Assembly: GCF_004761875.1 (NCBI RefSeq)
Contig: NZ_SJEY01000005.1
Coordinates: 241,184 to 305,183 of the forward strand
DNA: 64,000 bases
Reading direction: 5' to 3'
Origin: Roseovarius aestuariivivens
GTDB lineage: Bacteria > Pseudomonadota > Alphaproteobacteria > Rhodobacterales > Rhodobacteraceae
The notes under the pieces are model-generated. The model did no database searches. It was not told the origin of the DNA and was given only the letters and a program-made list of their open reading frames with translations. A program made the translations under genes and the position numbers. Below are positions 47,762 to 55,979 of this stretch, one piece after another (position 1 is the first letter of the stretch; every line of letters begins with the position of its first letter).

Positions 47762-48358
47762 AGAATAAAATTCCCTTACCCTGCCACGCTAACGGGCACT
47801 TAGCAGGCGTTTTATTGAGGATTGTATTTTAACCTCAGCCATCCGATCCACCTTGACGCAAATCAATGGGACAAGAGTAGTGATGCGTAGCAAAAATTGC
47901 TCGCGCGCGAGGCGTATAGGTAATCACTCTACGAAAAGTTTGGATGTAGATACCTGAGGCTCTCGGCATCCTAGAATAAGGTAACGACTAGCCATGAAAT
48001 GTGTAACCAACCGTGCTTTGTCAGCCCAGCAAAAATCATTCGACTTACCAGCTCAAAAGGAAGCAATTGTCCGCATAGCGCCCTTTGGTACGTAGAGTAG
48101 CGACAGACGGCTTTCCGCCCTCAGTGCCAGATGCTACACCTTGCCCACAGGTCCGCTTCGGGGCTCTCTACCGTCATCTGACGTTTTTTGTCGGATGACC
48201 TGACAAGCGCGGCAAGCAGCCTTCGGAGACGTAGAGATCGACGTTTCCGCCGTGAACGACTGCCTCTATCGACACCGGACGTTATCCGAAGTTCCGGCTA
48301 TGACCTCCTTGCGGACTTTGCAGTTACTCACTCAGCTCAAGCAAATTGGAAATAAGCC
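47762..48358. other. Intergenic region between RTX1 and RTX2
   Basis: About 600 bases. The RTX1-proximal half is AT-rich and should hold the RTX1 promoter. The RTX2-proximal half holds a copy of the hairpin repeat family (48173-48315). No gene seen. Confidence 0.5.
48173..48315 (+). repeat. Hairpin repeat family, copy a
   Basis: It begins with a hairpin (gtcatctgac at 48173-48182 with gtcggatgac at 48190-48199, 7-nt loop), then a stretch nearly identical to the reverse complement of 62911-63054, ending ttgcggac. Weak similarity continues left to about 48080. Confidence 0.75.
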
Positions 48359-50491
48359 TCAGAAGATCTCAATATCCGCGGCGGTCACCGTGGCGTTCTG
48401 CTCGAAGGTGGCGATCAGTTCCTGCGCGCCGGCGCCGGAGCCGTCGGCGTCGAACCAGAGCTGCCCCGAGGCCTGGTCGAAGATGAACCGGTCGGAGGCG
48501 TCCGCCGCAGCTGTGCCCGCCACGAAATCCGCCGCCGAGAGAGCGCCCGCTGCCATCCCGCCGAAGACCGTGCCCTTCATCTTCAGGATGTCGCCTTCAT
48601 TCGCCTCGTTGGTGTTGAAATCGATGATCCGGTCAACGTTATCTGGGCCGATCGCGCGGTCAAAGACGAAGGTGTCGGCGCCGCGCTGGCCCTTCAGAGT
48701 GTCGCGCCCCTCGCGCCCCACGATTGTATTCGAGAAGGGCGTGCCGACGATCGTGTTGTCGAGCCCGTTGCCGATGCCGTTGAAGATCGCAGGGCTGCCA
48801 TCCTTGGTGCGCACGGTCTGCATGAAGAGCTGTTCGACATGTGCGGCCAGCGCGTAGGACTGGTAGGCCAGCACAACGTCGTTGCCCTCGCCGAACTCCT
48901 CGACGATCACGTCGCCGGGGGTGCGCAGGATGTAGCGGTCGTCGCCGAGCCCACCGACCATCGTGTCGTTGTTCTTACCACCGTCGATGACGTTGTCGCC
49001 GTCATTGCCGGTGATCCGGTTCTGCAACCCGTTGCCCGCGCCGAGCCGCGCCGTGCCGGTCAGTTCCAAGTCCTCGATATGCTTGCGGCCCATGCGGAAA
49101 TCGACCTCGGACACGACGGTGTCGTGACCCGCCCACTTGCGGCTTTCGGCCACCCGGTCGCCCGCGTCGTCCACGTAGATCCAATCCGATCCCGGGCCGC
49201 CGATCAGGAGGTCGCCGCCCACCCCGCCGTCGATCGTATCGTCGCCGTAGTACCCGTTGATAGTATCGTCGCCAAACAAACTATTCAGAGTATCGTTCTG
49301 TTCAGTGCCATAGATAATGTCCATGCCGGCAAAGGGGGAGTCGACCCTAACCCCTGTGCTGATGGTCGATCCGCTGCTGTCGACGGAGGTCAAGTCTCGC
49401 AGATCAACGGTCCGCGCCGGAATTTCATCGGCATTAATCCTGATAATGTTGCCGTTCGAAAAAATTCGCTCCACGCCAACCGGGTTAAAATTGCCGACTT
49501 CCATGCTTTCATCGAGGTGGATCGTGTCGATGCCTGAGCCGCCATCGAACGTGGTGCGGCCGGCGTTGACGCCCACAATAAATGTGTCGTTCCCAGCGCC
49601 TCCGATGAGCAGATCGGCCTCGAAACTCCCGATCAGCGTGTCGTCACCGTCGCCGCCATCGAACGTATCGTTGCCATAGCTACCGTTCACTATGTCATTC
49701 GAGTTCGTACCCCAGACGATGTCTGACCAGATTGATGTGTTCACGACCACGTCCGAGGGCCCAACAGTTGTCAAGCCGCGCAGGTCAATCTCGGGTCCAC
49801 CGTTGATTGCAAAGCCGCCTGTGTCGATCTGTTCAACGCCGTTTGGGCGAAAGATGCCAACTGTTAGGTGCCCTTGAAGTTCGATCGTATCGATTTGCTC
49901 CCCGCCTTCGATGGAGACGCCATCGTCAAGAAGGCCGCCGAGTCGTATTGTGTCATTGCCCGCACCGCCATTGTAAGCGTCGATACCATTACCACCATCG
50001 AGAATGTCCCCGCCCGGACCACCATTCAATTCATCATCGCCAGGCCCACCAAATAGGACGTCGTCACCGTCCTCGCCGTTTATGGTGTCGTTGCCTTCTC
50101 CAGCATCGGCCGTGTCATTGCCGAGGCCCCCATTTACCAGATCGGCTCCGTCGAACGTCCACAGATTCTCATCTCCGTTGGATCCTGCGAACATGTCGTT
50201 GCCAGCAAAGAGATAGAATGAGGCGTCGTAATAAGTTCCGGTTCCGGCGATTTCAGGGAACGAAACGTTTGTGCCCGCGATTTCATAAAAAGGAACGCCT
50301 CCTCGCCATTCCTTAATACCAGTTACGGTGCCCTCCGGCAGCCCAGATGGTGGATACGTGAATGCCCCGGTGTACTGCGCGGTGCGAAACCCGTCTGACA
50401 CAAGAAAACTTGTTGGAGTGGCGTTTGTCACAACGCTGAACCAAATCGGTTCTGTCATGTCAAAAGCCAGAAATGCCGTAGCGACCGCCAT
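48359..50491 (-). CDS. RTX calcium-binding protein 2 (type I secreted)
   Basis: 710 aa from ATG 50491 (MAVATAFLAFDMTEPIWFSV); the frame is open to 50557. RTX repeats form two clusters, at about residues 105-170 (GNDTADAGEGNDTINGEDGD) and 260-440 (GSYGNDTFDGGDGDDTLIGS). Between them are strands of the form IDTIELQGHLTVGIFRPNGV. The C-terminal 240 residues (DNVDRIIDFNTNEANEGDIL to NATVTAADIEIF) form the shared secretion domain, almost identical to RTX3 at the window's right edge. Probably exported by a type I system to the surface or medium. Confidence 0.9.
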   Translation of the reverse strand: MAVATAFLAFDMTEPIWFSVVTNATPTSFLVSDGFRTAQYTGAFTYPPSGLPEGTVTGIKEWRGGVPFYEIAGTNVSFPEIAGTGTYYDASFYLFAGNDMFAGSNGDENLWTFDGADLVNGGLGNDTADAGEGNDTINGEDGDDVLFGGPGDDELNGGPGGDILDGGNGIDAYNGGAGNDTIRLGGLLDDGVSIEGGEQIDTIELQGHLTVGIFRPNGVEQIDTGGFAINGGPEIDLRGLTTVGPSDVVVNTSIWSDIVWGTNSNDIVNGSYGNDTFDGGDGDDTLIGSFEADLLIGGAGNDTFIVGVNAGRTTFDGGSGIDTIHLDESMEVGNFNPVGVERIFSNGNIIRINADEIPARTVDLRDLTSVDSSGSTISTGVRVDSPFAGMDIIYGTEQNDTLNSLFGDDTINGYYGDDTIDGGVGGDLLIGGPGSDWIYVDDAGDRVAESRKWAGHDTVVSEVDFRMGRKHIEDLELTGTARLGAGNGLQNRITGNDGDNVIDGGKNNDTMVGGLGDDRYILRTPGDVIVEEFGEGNDVVLAYQSYALAAHVEQLFMQTVRTKDGSPAIFNGIGNGLDNTIVGTPFSNTIVGREGRDTLKGQRGADTFVFDRAIGPDNVDRIIDFNTNEANEGDILKMKGTVFGGMAAGALSAADFVAGTAAADASDRFIFDQASGQLWFDADGSGAGAQELIATFEQNATVTAADIEIF

Positions 50492-50783
50492 AGTGTGCAC
50501 TCTTCTCCAAAGACGCATGCGAGATGGTATCGACCGCAAGCAATTCTTCATTGACATGAGTCAACCATGCCTGAAGACGCACTGCGCCTTGAACGAACGG
50601 CCGCTTTTGTTGCTGCACCGCAGCACATGCATTGATCGATTGCATTGCCGCGCCCGCGCGCTTTAGAAAATGACCATTTCCACTTCGGGCTCGTTCCGGC
50701 CGTTAGCTGCGTATCGCATCAACGACCGCTTTCAACCTGCCGGCGCCAGACGCCTGACCCGCTTTCCGCCCCGCGCTTCCCGT

Positions 50784-50808
50784 AAAAACCGAGGAAACCT
50801 CCGCATCT
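50784..50808 (+). repeat. 25-bp inverted repeat, left copy, upstream of integrase module
   Basis: aaaaaccgaggaaacctccg plus catct; the reverse complement occurs exactly at 52738-52762. It contains gagg-aaa-cctc. It may be a terminator or a protein-binding site. Confidence 0.7.
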
Positions 50809-50836
50809 ATAATGATAGCAACCAAGGAGGTTTCCC

Positions 50837-50962
50837 ATGCTCATCAAAGCTTTATCCTGGCTGATCACGCCGCCGAAGAAGACCCGCGGACATGCGGGCT
50901 CTGACGACCAGTTCCGGGGCTGGGTCGTGCTGGTCCTGATCGTCGTGGCCCTCGCGCTCTGA
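50837..50962 (+). CDS. 41-aa single-pass membrane microprotein
   Basis: MLIKALSWLITPPKKTRGHA then GSDDQFRGWVVLVLIVVALAL, ending at a TGA. A strong SD (AAGGAGG, 6 bases before the ATG) supports translation. The C-terminal 14 residues form a hydrophobic helix at the extreme end, so it may be tail-anchored. First gene of the integrase module. Function unknown. Confidence 0.65.
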   Translation: MLIKALSWLITPPKKTRGHAGSDDQFRGWVVLVLIVVALAL

Positions 50963-50965
50963 CCC

Positions 50966-51151
50966 GTGGCGGAGCTCAAACCCGACGCGGTGGTCGTCAT
51001 CCGAGCCTTCGATGACGTCCCCGAACACCTGTTCAGGATCGAAACGGTCGAGGAAGACCGCGTGACCGGGGTGGCCCTCACCGGCCCCTTTGCCGGAGCC
51101 TACGGCGAGCCGCCGCTGGATCTGATCAAGTCGATCGCCGGCAAGGATTAA
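50966..51151 (+). CDS. Small protein of unknown function upstream of integrase
   Basis: 61 aa from GTG 50966, three bases after the microprotein stop, so coupled translation is likely; there is no strong SD of its own. Sequence AELKPDAVVVIRAFDDVPEH then LFRIETVEEDRVTGVALTGP suggests a small beta-rich domain. Possibly an excisionase-like or regulatory protein, but no HTH is evident. Confidence 0.5.
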   Translation: MAELKPDAVVVIRAFDDVPEHLFRIETVEEDRVTGVALTGPFAGAYGEPPLDLIKSIAGKD

Positions 51152-51238
51152 CGACATCCCAGCCGTCGCCTGAACACCTTTCTTTTCAACCGAATACCGA
51201 AATGACCCCGGGGGCACTTCCCAGGGGAAGGAGCAATC

Positions 51239-52525
51239 ATGTCCGACATCAAGTACGCCTATCTCAAGGGGCAGACCTGGCTCTACCGCCGCAACTACCC
51301 CGTCGACGTCGCGCCCGTGCTGGGTGCGCGCGCCCTGAAGCAGTCGCTGAAGACCGGCGACGTCAAGCTGGCCCGGTCCAGGGCCGCCGAAGTGAACGCC
51401 AAGTACGAGGATCTGGTTCGCCGGGTCCGATCGGGGGCCGAGGACGTCCTGAGTGACGCGGAGACGGGTTCTGAGGCCTTTGAATGGACGGAGGCATCGA
51501 AGTCCCCTCTGGCGGCTCTCCGGAGCACTCTGGAGGCCTCAGGGCCCGTCGCGTTCCACGGCAAGACGCCGTCGCCGACGGTCTCTGAGCTGTCCCGCAC
51601 CTACCTGGAGCTCCGGGGCCGCGAACTGCGGTGGGGCGGCTTCAAGAGCGTCCGCTACTCCGTCGGCCTTTTCTCGTCGAAGTACCCGGATCGTCGGGTG
51701 ACGTCTCTCAACCGTGACGACGGACGCGAGTTCCTGGGCCTGATCGCGCGGCTGTCCCCGCTGGTGGGTAAGTCCCCGAGAACCCGGCAGATGGGCCTGG
51801 ATCAACTCGTCCGCTGGTCCGAGCGCGGCACCCGTCGCATCACCGCCCGAACCCGAAAGCGCATCTGGTCTCAGGTCAACCACTTCCTGGACTGGGCGGT
51901 CTACGAGGGCCACCTCCGCCAGAACCCGTTCCGGACGGTCCGCTTCGAGGGGAAGATCAAGCCCGCGCCCTACGCCGTGCCGACCGACGACGAGGTCAAA
52001 GCCCTGCTCAAGGCTCGGGACGAGGTCCTCCACCGTCCGATGCTCTTCTGCCTGCTCTCTGGTATGCGGTCCGGCGAGGCGGTCGGTCTGCTGCGCGAAG
52101 ATCTTGTCTCGAAGGGCAATCTGGGCCGGTTCATCTGGGTACGTCCGAACGTCCTGCGGGAGCTCAAGACCGACGCCGCCGAACGACTGGTGCCGCTGCA
52201 TTCCGATCTGGAGGCGCTCCTGGGTGATCTGCCGTCGGAGGGGCCGCTGTTTCCCGATCTGTCGGTGAATTCGGTGACCAAGCGGTTCTCGGACCTGCGG
52301 GAGAAGCTGAAGATCGACCGTCCGGGCTTGGTGTTCCACTCGACCCGGAAGTGGTTCATCACGCAGTGCGAGCGGACGGGCGTGCCGGAGCACTTCACCG
52401 CGTCTCTGGTGGGCCACAAGTCCGCGCGGTCAGAGAACGGGTTGACCTACGGCATCTACTCGGCGGGCATCTCGGACGAGCAGAAGCGCGGGATCGTGGA
52501 CCAGATCCGGTTGCCGGAATGCTGA
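51239..52525 (+). CDS. int: Tyrosine integrase of the tRNA-Gln island
   Basis: 428 aa. The N-terminus resembles the DUF6538-type arm-binding domain (KYAYLKGQTWLYRRNYPVDV). The catalytic residues are Arg in LSGMRSGEAVGLLREDL, His-x-x-Arg in VFHSTRKWFITQCERTGV, a later His in SLVGHKSARSENG, and the nucleophile Tyr in LTYGIYSAGIS. SD AAGGAG. It should recombine attP with tRNA-Gln. It overlaps a 57-aa gene at its end. Confidence 0.93.
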   Translation: MSDIKYAYLKGQTWLYRRNYPVDVAPVLGARALKQSLKTGDVKLARSRAAEVNAKYEDLVRRVRSGAEDVLSDAETGSEAFEWTEASKSPLAALRSTLEASGPVAFHGKTPSPTVSELSRTYLELRGRELRWGGFKSVRYSVGLFSSKYPDRRVTSLNRDDGREFLGLIARLSPLVGKSPRTRQMGLDQLVRWSERGTRRITARTRKRIWSQVNHFLDWAVYEGHLRQNPFRTVRFEGKIKPAPYAVPTDDEVKALLKARDEVLHRPMLFCLLSGMRSGEAVGLLREDLVSKGNLGRFIWVRPNVLRELKTDAAERLVPLHSDLEALLGDLPSEGPLFPDLSVNSVTKRFSDLREKLKIDRPGLVFHSTRKWFITQCERTGVPEHFTASLVGHKSARSENGLTYGIYSAGISDEQKRGIVDQIRLPEC

Positions 52526-52692
52526 TCCCGGACATCGAGGCGTTCGAGGAGCGAGCGGCGATCGCCCAGTACGACGGCGGGCTGCCACGATCCGACGCGG
52601 AGGACCTCGCGGCGCGTCAGCAGGGCTTCACGGACCGGGAGCACTACTGGCAGTGGTTGGCGGATTACGTCGTGGCGCGGAAGCTGCCCTGA
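52519..52692 (+). CDS. 57-aa protein overlapping integrase
   Basis: MLIPDIEAFEERAAIAQYDG then GLPRSDAEDLAARQQGFTDR, helical and acidic. The start overlaps the integrase stop by 7 bases, so it is translated from the same message. Function unknown. Confidence 0.7.
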   Translation: MLIPDIEAFEERAAIAQYDGGLPRSDAEDLAARQQGFTDREHYWQWLADYVVARKLP

Positions 52693-52737
52693 GAATGGTC
52701 CCGGCTGGCGGAGGGTGGCCGGGGTCGTTGACAAAAA

Positions 52738-52762
52738 AGATGCGGAGGTTTCCTCGGTTTTT
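52738..52762 (-). repeat. 25-bp inverted repeat, right copy, downstream of integrase module
   Basis: Exact reverse complement of 50784-50808. On the plus strand it reads ggagg-ttt-cctc followed by ggtttttt, which looks like a short terminator stem with a T-run. It lies 46 bp after the 57-aa gene. Confidence 0.7.
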
Positions 52763-52973
52763 TGGGGTGGGAGGTGGAGAGTTGGAGAGGTGGAAGGGGT
52801 TGCCGCAGATGGGGCGGCCCGACAATGGATATCGAGCAGAGTAGAAAGCTTGGCTCAGTTGAACGCGAATTCGCATGAAAGTAACGTTGGTCGTGTTCAC
52901 AAAAAATGTTGGCTGCAATGCCTTTAGAATGGTAGCGTTATGAGGTGACAGGTTCAGCTCGAGGGGGGGGGTG

Positions 52974-53468
52974 ATGAAAATTATCGGAATTTTTGCTCTA
53001 TTATTAAGTCTATGCCTAGCGGCTCCGATACAAGCTGCCACTGTAGTTACCGGCTATACATATGAGATCACACCTGCGACTACGGAGTTTGCGACGGTAC
53101 AGGCTCCTTCATTCTTCACGGTTCCCGACTCGGACGGCTACTATTTAACAGTTGGTTCGACCACTGTTGGACTGGGGAGTAGTGAGGAATTGGACTTTCT
53201 AACAACGTTTGGGAGCAATCCAACAGTCTTTCAAATTTCTGGTATCGATCCTGCTCTTCAGTTAGATCCGGCTGACCCACTAGCTTTCCCGTTGGGCGTT
53301 AGCCTTACACGTGCCGCATTCTCAATTACAATTTCTATTACACCTATCACTCAGAATTATGGCACTTCCACAGTCATCCCCCTCCCGGCCGGTCTCCCGC
53401 TGCTGCTGACCGGTCTCGGCGGACTGGCCTGGCTGCGGCGTCGCCAGAAGAAGGCCGCGCAGGCCTGA
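52974..53468 (+). CDS. VPLPA-CTERM sorted protein 1
   Basis: 164 aa from ATG 52974, after a run of G. Signal peptide MKIIGIFALLLSLCLAAPIQ then AATV. The body is beta-rich (YTYEITPATTEFATVQAPSF). The C-terminus is the sorting signal: VIPLPAGLPLLLTGLGGLAW then LRRRQKKAAQA, a VPLPA-type motif, hydrophobic helix and Arg cluster, processed by exosortase-like enzymes and used for surface or matrix proteins. The body is AT-rich while the last about 90 bases are GC-rich, so the gene looks like a chimera. Ends at a strong terminator. Confidence 0.85.
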   Translation: MKIIGIFALLLSLCLAAPIQAATVVTGYTYEITPATTEFATVQAPSFFTVPDSDGYYLTVGSTTVGLGSSEELDFLTTFGSNPTVFQISGIDPALQLDPADPLAFPLGVSLTRAAFSITISITPITQNYGTSTVIPLPAGLPLLLTGLGGLAWLRRRQKKAAQA

Positions 53469-53493
53469 TCGGTCCTTCGACTTTCCGGATACG

Positions 53494-53518
53494 GGGCGGG
53501 CTTCGCGCTCGCCCTTTT
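53494..53518 (+). terminator. Intrinsic terminator after VPLPA-CTERM gene 1
   Basis: An 8-bp stem with one G-T pair (gggcgggc at 53494-53501 with gctcgccc at 53507-53514), loop ttcgc, then four T. Confidence 0.85.
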
Positions 53519-53522
53519 CGTT

Positions 53523-53759
53523 CCGACACCGCAACCAGTCCACCACCTCCCTCGCGACCCCGGCCTCACCATCGTCCGCTTTAAAGCCCCCGAACCCCGT
53601 GAGAAACCCTCCTTCGCCTCCCACTCGGCCTCCACCCCCGGGACCCTTCCGTTCTGTTTTTCTCCGGGGAATGCCCCCGGAAAGTGCCCCGATCGGAGTG
53701 GTCGCTTAAGGTTTCCGTTGGGTTTCTTGGGCTTTCAGGGTCTCCTACCACCCCAGCCA
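53523..53759 (-). repeat. Right copy of 237-bp inverted repeat B
   Basis: Identical by eye to the reverse complement of 45254-45490. It is the island's right arm and ends in the att core. The two copies bracket 8 kb with both RTX genes and the integrase module. Confidence 0.88.
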
Positions 53760-53766
53760 AGCACTC
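53743..53766 (+). repeat. attR: right end of island
   Basis: Same 24 bp as attL. The 3' tRNA-Gln piece here is not part of a full tRNA. Outside it, bases 53767-53931 show no gene. Confidence 0.9.
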
Positions 53767-53931
53767 TTCTAAATCCAGACCGGACAAGGTGTCCCTCGAT
53801 TAGTCGCGACATATCCGCGGTTTACTGGCGTTGCGTCCTGACGCAGACGGCGAACCGGCCCGGGACATCGGCACAAATTGCCGGAAGTCTGCGATCGGCG
53901 TTTTCGCGGTAGCAGGTGTAGGTGCGGCAAA

Positions 53932-55572
53932 TCAGAGCGTCGCGAGAAGCGCGCGCTGTTCCTGCCAATCGGAAGGCAAGGTCCGCGCCTTGCACCACTC
54001 GGACGTGAAGCCGAGGGGCTGCTTGCCCTCGAGAACATCGCGAATGATATCCGGGGCGAGGAAGGCGAGATCGATCATGTGCTGGGCGCGGCGTTTGGAG
54101 ATGCCATCGGTCTTCGAGATATCGCCGAACGTCTCGCCCGCCTTGATGCGTTCAAGCCAGTGATGCGCAAGCGCGATGTTCCGGATCAGGGCTTCGTCCC
54201 TGGTACCACGAGATTCGGCCAGGATGATCTTCGTCTCCACCCCGCGCTTTCGCACCTGGAACGGCGCGTCGATCTGCAACGTAGCCGCGTCCAGCGCATC
54301 GGCGTCGATACCCAGCATCTTTGCAAGTCTCTCGGCCCCAAGGTTGACTGTGATCAGTCCCGGGGCAATCCCGATCCGTTCGACCAGCCCGAGGATGCTG
54401 GGGGTGCCCGGATCCGACGTCAGATCTGTCAGCACGCGTCGAATGCGGGCAATTTCGCTCGCATCGGATATCTCGCAGACGCGGCCTGCAAAACCTGGCT
54501 CTGCAAGATGACGACGGACCAGATCGTTGACCTGTGCCTCGAGCTGATCCGCCGGAAGACGCCACCCATCCAGCTTCTCCTCCCCGCTGCGCGCGATCAG
54601 CCGGTTCGACACGTAGTAGCGCAACCGGGTTGCCTTTTTGGTTCTGGAGTGCGACGGCGTCAGCCGGTCTCCGGTTTCATCGAAGAGCTTGCCACACAGC
54701 AGGGAGACACGGCGTGGCGTTTTGCGATGGCGCATGCGCGAGGCCGCACCTTGCAGGCGCAACTGAAGCGCCTCCCATCGCTCCGGTGCAATGATCGGGT
54801 CGTGCTGGCCGTCATGCACCTTGTCGCGGTGCCGAATGCGCCCGGCATAGATCGGGTTTGTCAGGATGTGATGGATATGCCCGCGGTCGATGGCGCCGCC
54901 ACCGCGCGTCTCTCCCGATGTCAGTGTCCTGCGCCTCGTGCGCAGTCCAAGTGCATCAGCAGTTTCCTTCACTTGCCGGATGGTGCCATGCTGCTCATAA
55001 AGCGCGTAAAGAGTCAGGATCGTCTCGGCCTCGGCTTCATTGATCCTGAGCGTCCTTCCGTCCGGATCGTACCCCATCGGAACCTGGCCGCCCATCCAGA
55101 GTCCCCGACGTTTCGAAGCGGCGATCTTGTCGCGGATGCGCTCTGCCGTCACTTCGCGCTCGAACTGCGCAAAGGACAACAGCATGTTCAGCGTCAGGCG
55201 CCCCATGCTGGTCGCCGTATTGAACGATTGAGTGACCGAGACAAACGAGGCGCCTGCCGCATCAAGGATGTCGACGATCTTCGCAAAATCAGAGAGCGAC
55301 CGGGTCAGGCGGTCGATCTTGTAGACGACGATCTGGTCGATCTGCCCATCCCGGACATCCGCAAGCAGGTGCTGCAAAGCCGGGCGGTCCAACGATCCTC
55401 CAGAGAGCCCACCATCATCGTACTGCCCCGGCAACATCACCCACCCCTCGTGCTTCTGGCTGGCGATGTAAGCCGCACAGGCCTCCCGCTGCGCATGCAG
55501 GGAGTTGAACTCTTGCTCCAACCCGTCTTCCGAACTTTTTCGCGTGTAGATGGCGCAACGGATCTTTTTCAT
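53932..55572 (-). CDS. Large serine recombinase
   Basis: 546 aa from ATG 55572 (MKKIRCAIYTRKSSEDGLEQ). The resolvase catalytic domain spans about 1-150, with the nucleophile Ser in YTRKSSEDG and the pattern VVYKIDRLTRSLSDFAKIVD. The recombinase domain follows (AERIRDKIAASKRRGLWMGG). The C-terminal part has a zinc-ribbon-like region with SLLCGKLFDETGDRL but few Cys, so the ribbon may be incomplete. It cuts and joins DNA at a specific site, as in phage and ICE integrases. The ATG overlaps the DUF2924 stop (4 bases). Confidence 0.9.
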   Translation of the reverse strand: MKKIRCAIYTRKSSEDGLEQEFNSLHAQREACAAYIASQKHEGWVMLPGQYDDGGLSGGSLDRPALQHLLADVRDGQIDQIVVYKIDRLTRSLSDFAKIVDILDAAGASFVSVTQSFNTATSMGRLTLNMLLSFAQFEREVTAERIRDKIAASKRRGLWMGGQVPMGYDPDGRTLRINEAEAETILTLYALYEQHGTIRQVKETADALGLRTRRRTLTSGETRGGGAIDRGHIHHILTNPIYAGRIRHRDKVHDGQHDPIIAPERWEALQLRLQGAASRMRHRKTPRRVSLLCGKLFDETGDRLTPSHSRTKKATRLRYYVSNRLIARSGEEKLDGWRLPADQLEAQVNDLVRRHLAEPGFAGRVCEISDASEIARIRRVLTDLTSDPGTPSILGLVERIGIAPGLITVNLGAERLAKMLGIDADALDAATLQIDAPFQVRKRGVETKIILAESRGTRDEALIRNIALAHHWLERIKAGETFGDISKTDGISKRRAQHMIDLAFLAPDIIRDVLEGKQPLGFTSEWCKARTLPSDWQEQRALLATL

Positions 55573-55979
55573 CTGCTGCTCACTCTTCTGCGGGTCAGCC
55601 CGAAGAAACGCGGGCCCGACCACGTCGTGCCGGTGATATGTTTTGCGATGGCCGAGAGCGACGGCCAGTCCTTCCCGTCCAGGCGGAAACCGCCATCGGT
55701 TACCTCCACCAGGTAAGTCCGTCCGTTCCATTCCCGCACGAGATGGGACCCGGCTCGCAGGTCACTGCTGCCGGCTTCGGTAACTGGCCTGCCCTCCGCT
55801 ATCTGCCGCAATGTGCGTCGGGTCGCGGCCGAAAGCCCGCCCGAGACCCGGGACTGTTCTTCATGAGCGACCGCTTTGCGCAGGAAGGCCACGGACAGGT
55901 AAGGCGGCGGAGAAGACCCGAAGGCCTCCTCCCAGGCGGCAATCGCCAGCGGGCGATCCGGATCCGGCCTACCGGGCAT
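55569..55979 (-). CDS. DUF2924 family protein
   Basis: 136 aa, starting MPGRPDPDRPLAIAAWEEAF. It carries the family core RTLRQIAEGRPVTEAG then VREWNGRTYLVEVTDGGFRL. Genes of this family often sit next to phage-like serine recombinases. Function unknown. It overlaps the recombinase gene (4 bases) and the DUF3489 gene (11 bases). Confidence 0.85.
   Translation of the reverse strand: MPGRPDPDRPLAIAAWEEAFGSSPPPYLSVAFLRKAVAHEEQSRVSGGLSAATRRTLRQIAEGRPVTEAGSSDLRAGSHLVREWNGRTYLVEVTDGGFRLDGKDWPSLSAIAKHITGTTWSGPRFFGLTRRRVSSR

Larger units (their letters stand above)
42414..53766. mobile_element. tRNA-Gln integrated genomic island, about 11.3 kb
   Basis: The two ends share a 24-bp direct repeat (42414-42437 and 53743-53766) that starts in the tRNA-Gln 3' end. 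The island encodes a tyrosine integrase (51239-52525), a DUF5906 primase/helicase-type replication protein, an HNH endonuclease, two RTX proteins, small proteins and a VPLPA-CTERM protein. This set resembles a phage satellite or integrative element rather than a full phage: no capsid, tail or terminase gene is seen. Internally it carries an inverted attP copy and two sets of inverted repeats (separate entries). Confidence 0.88.
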
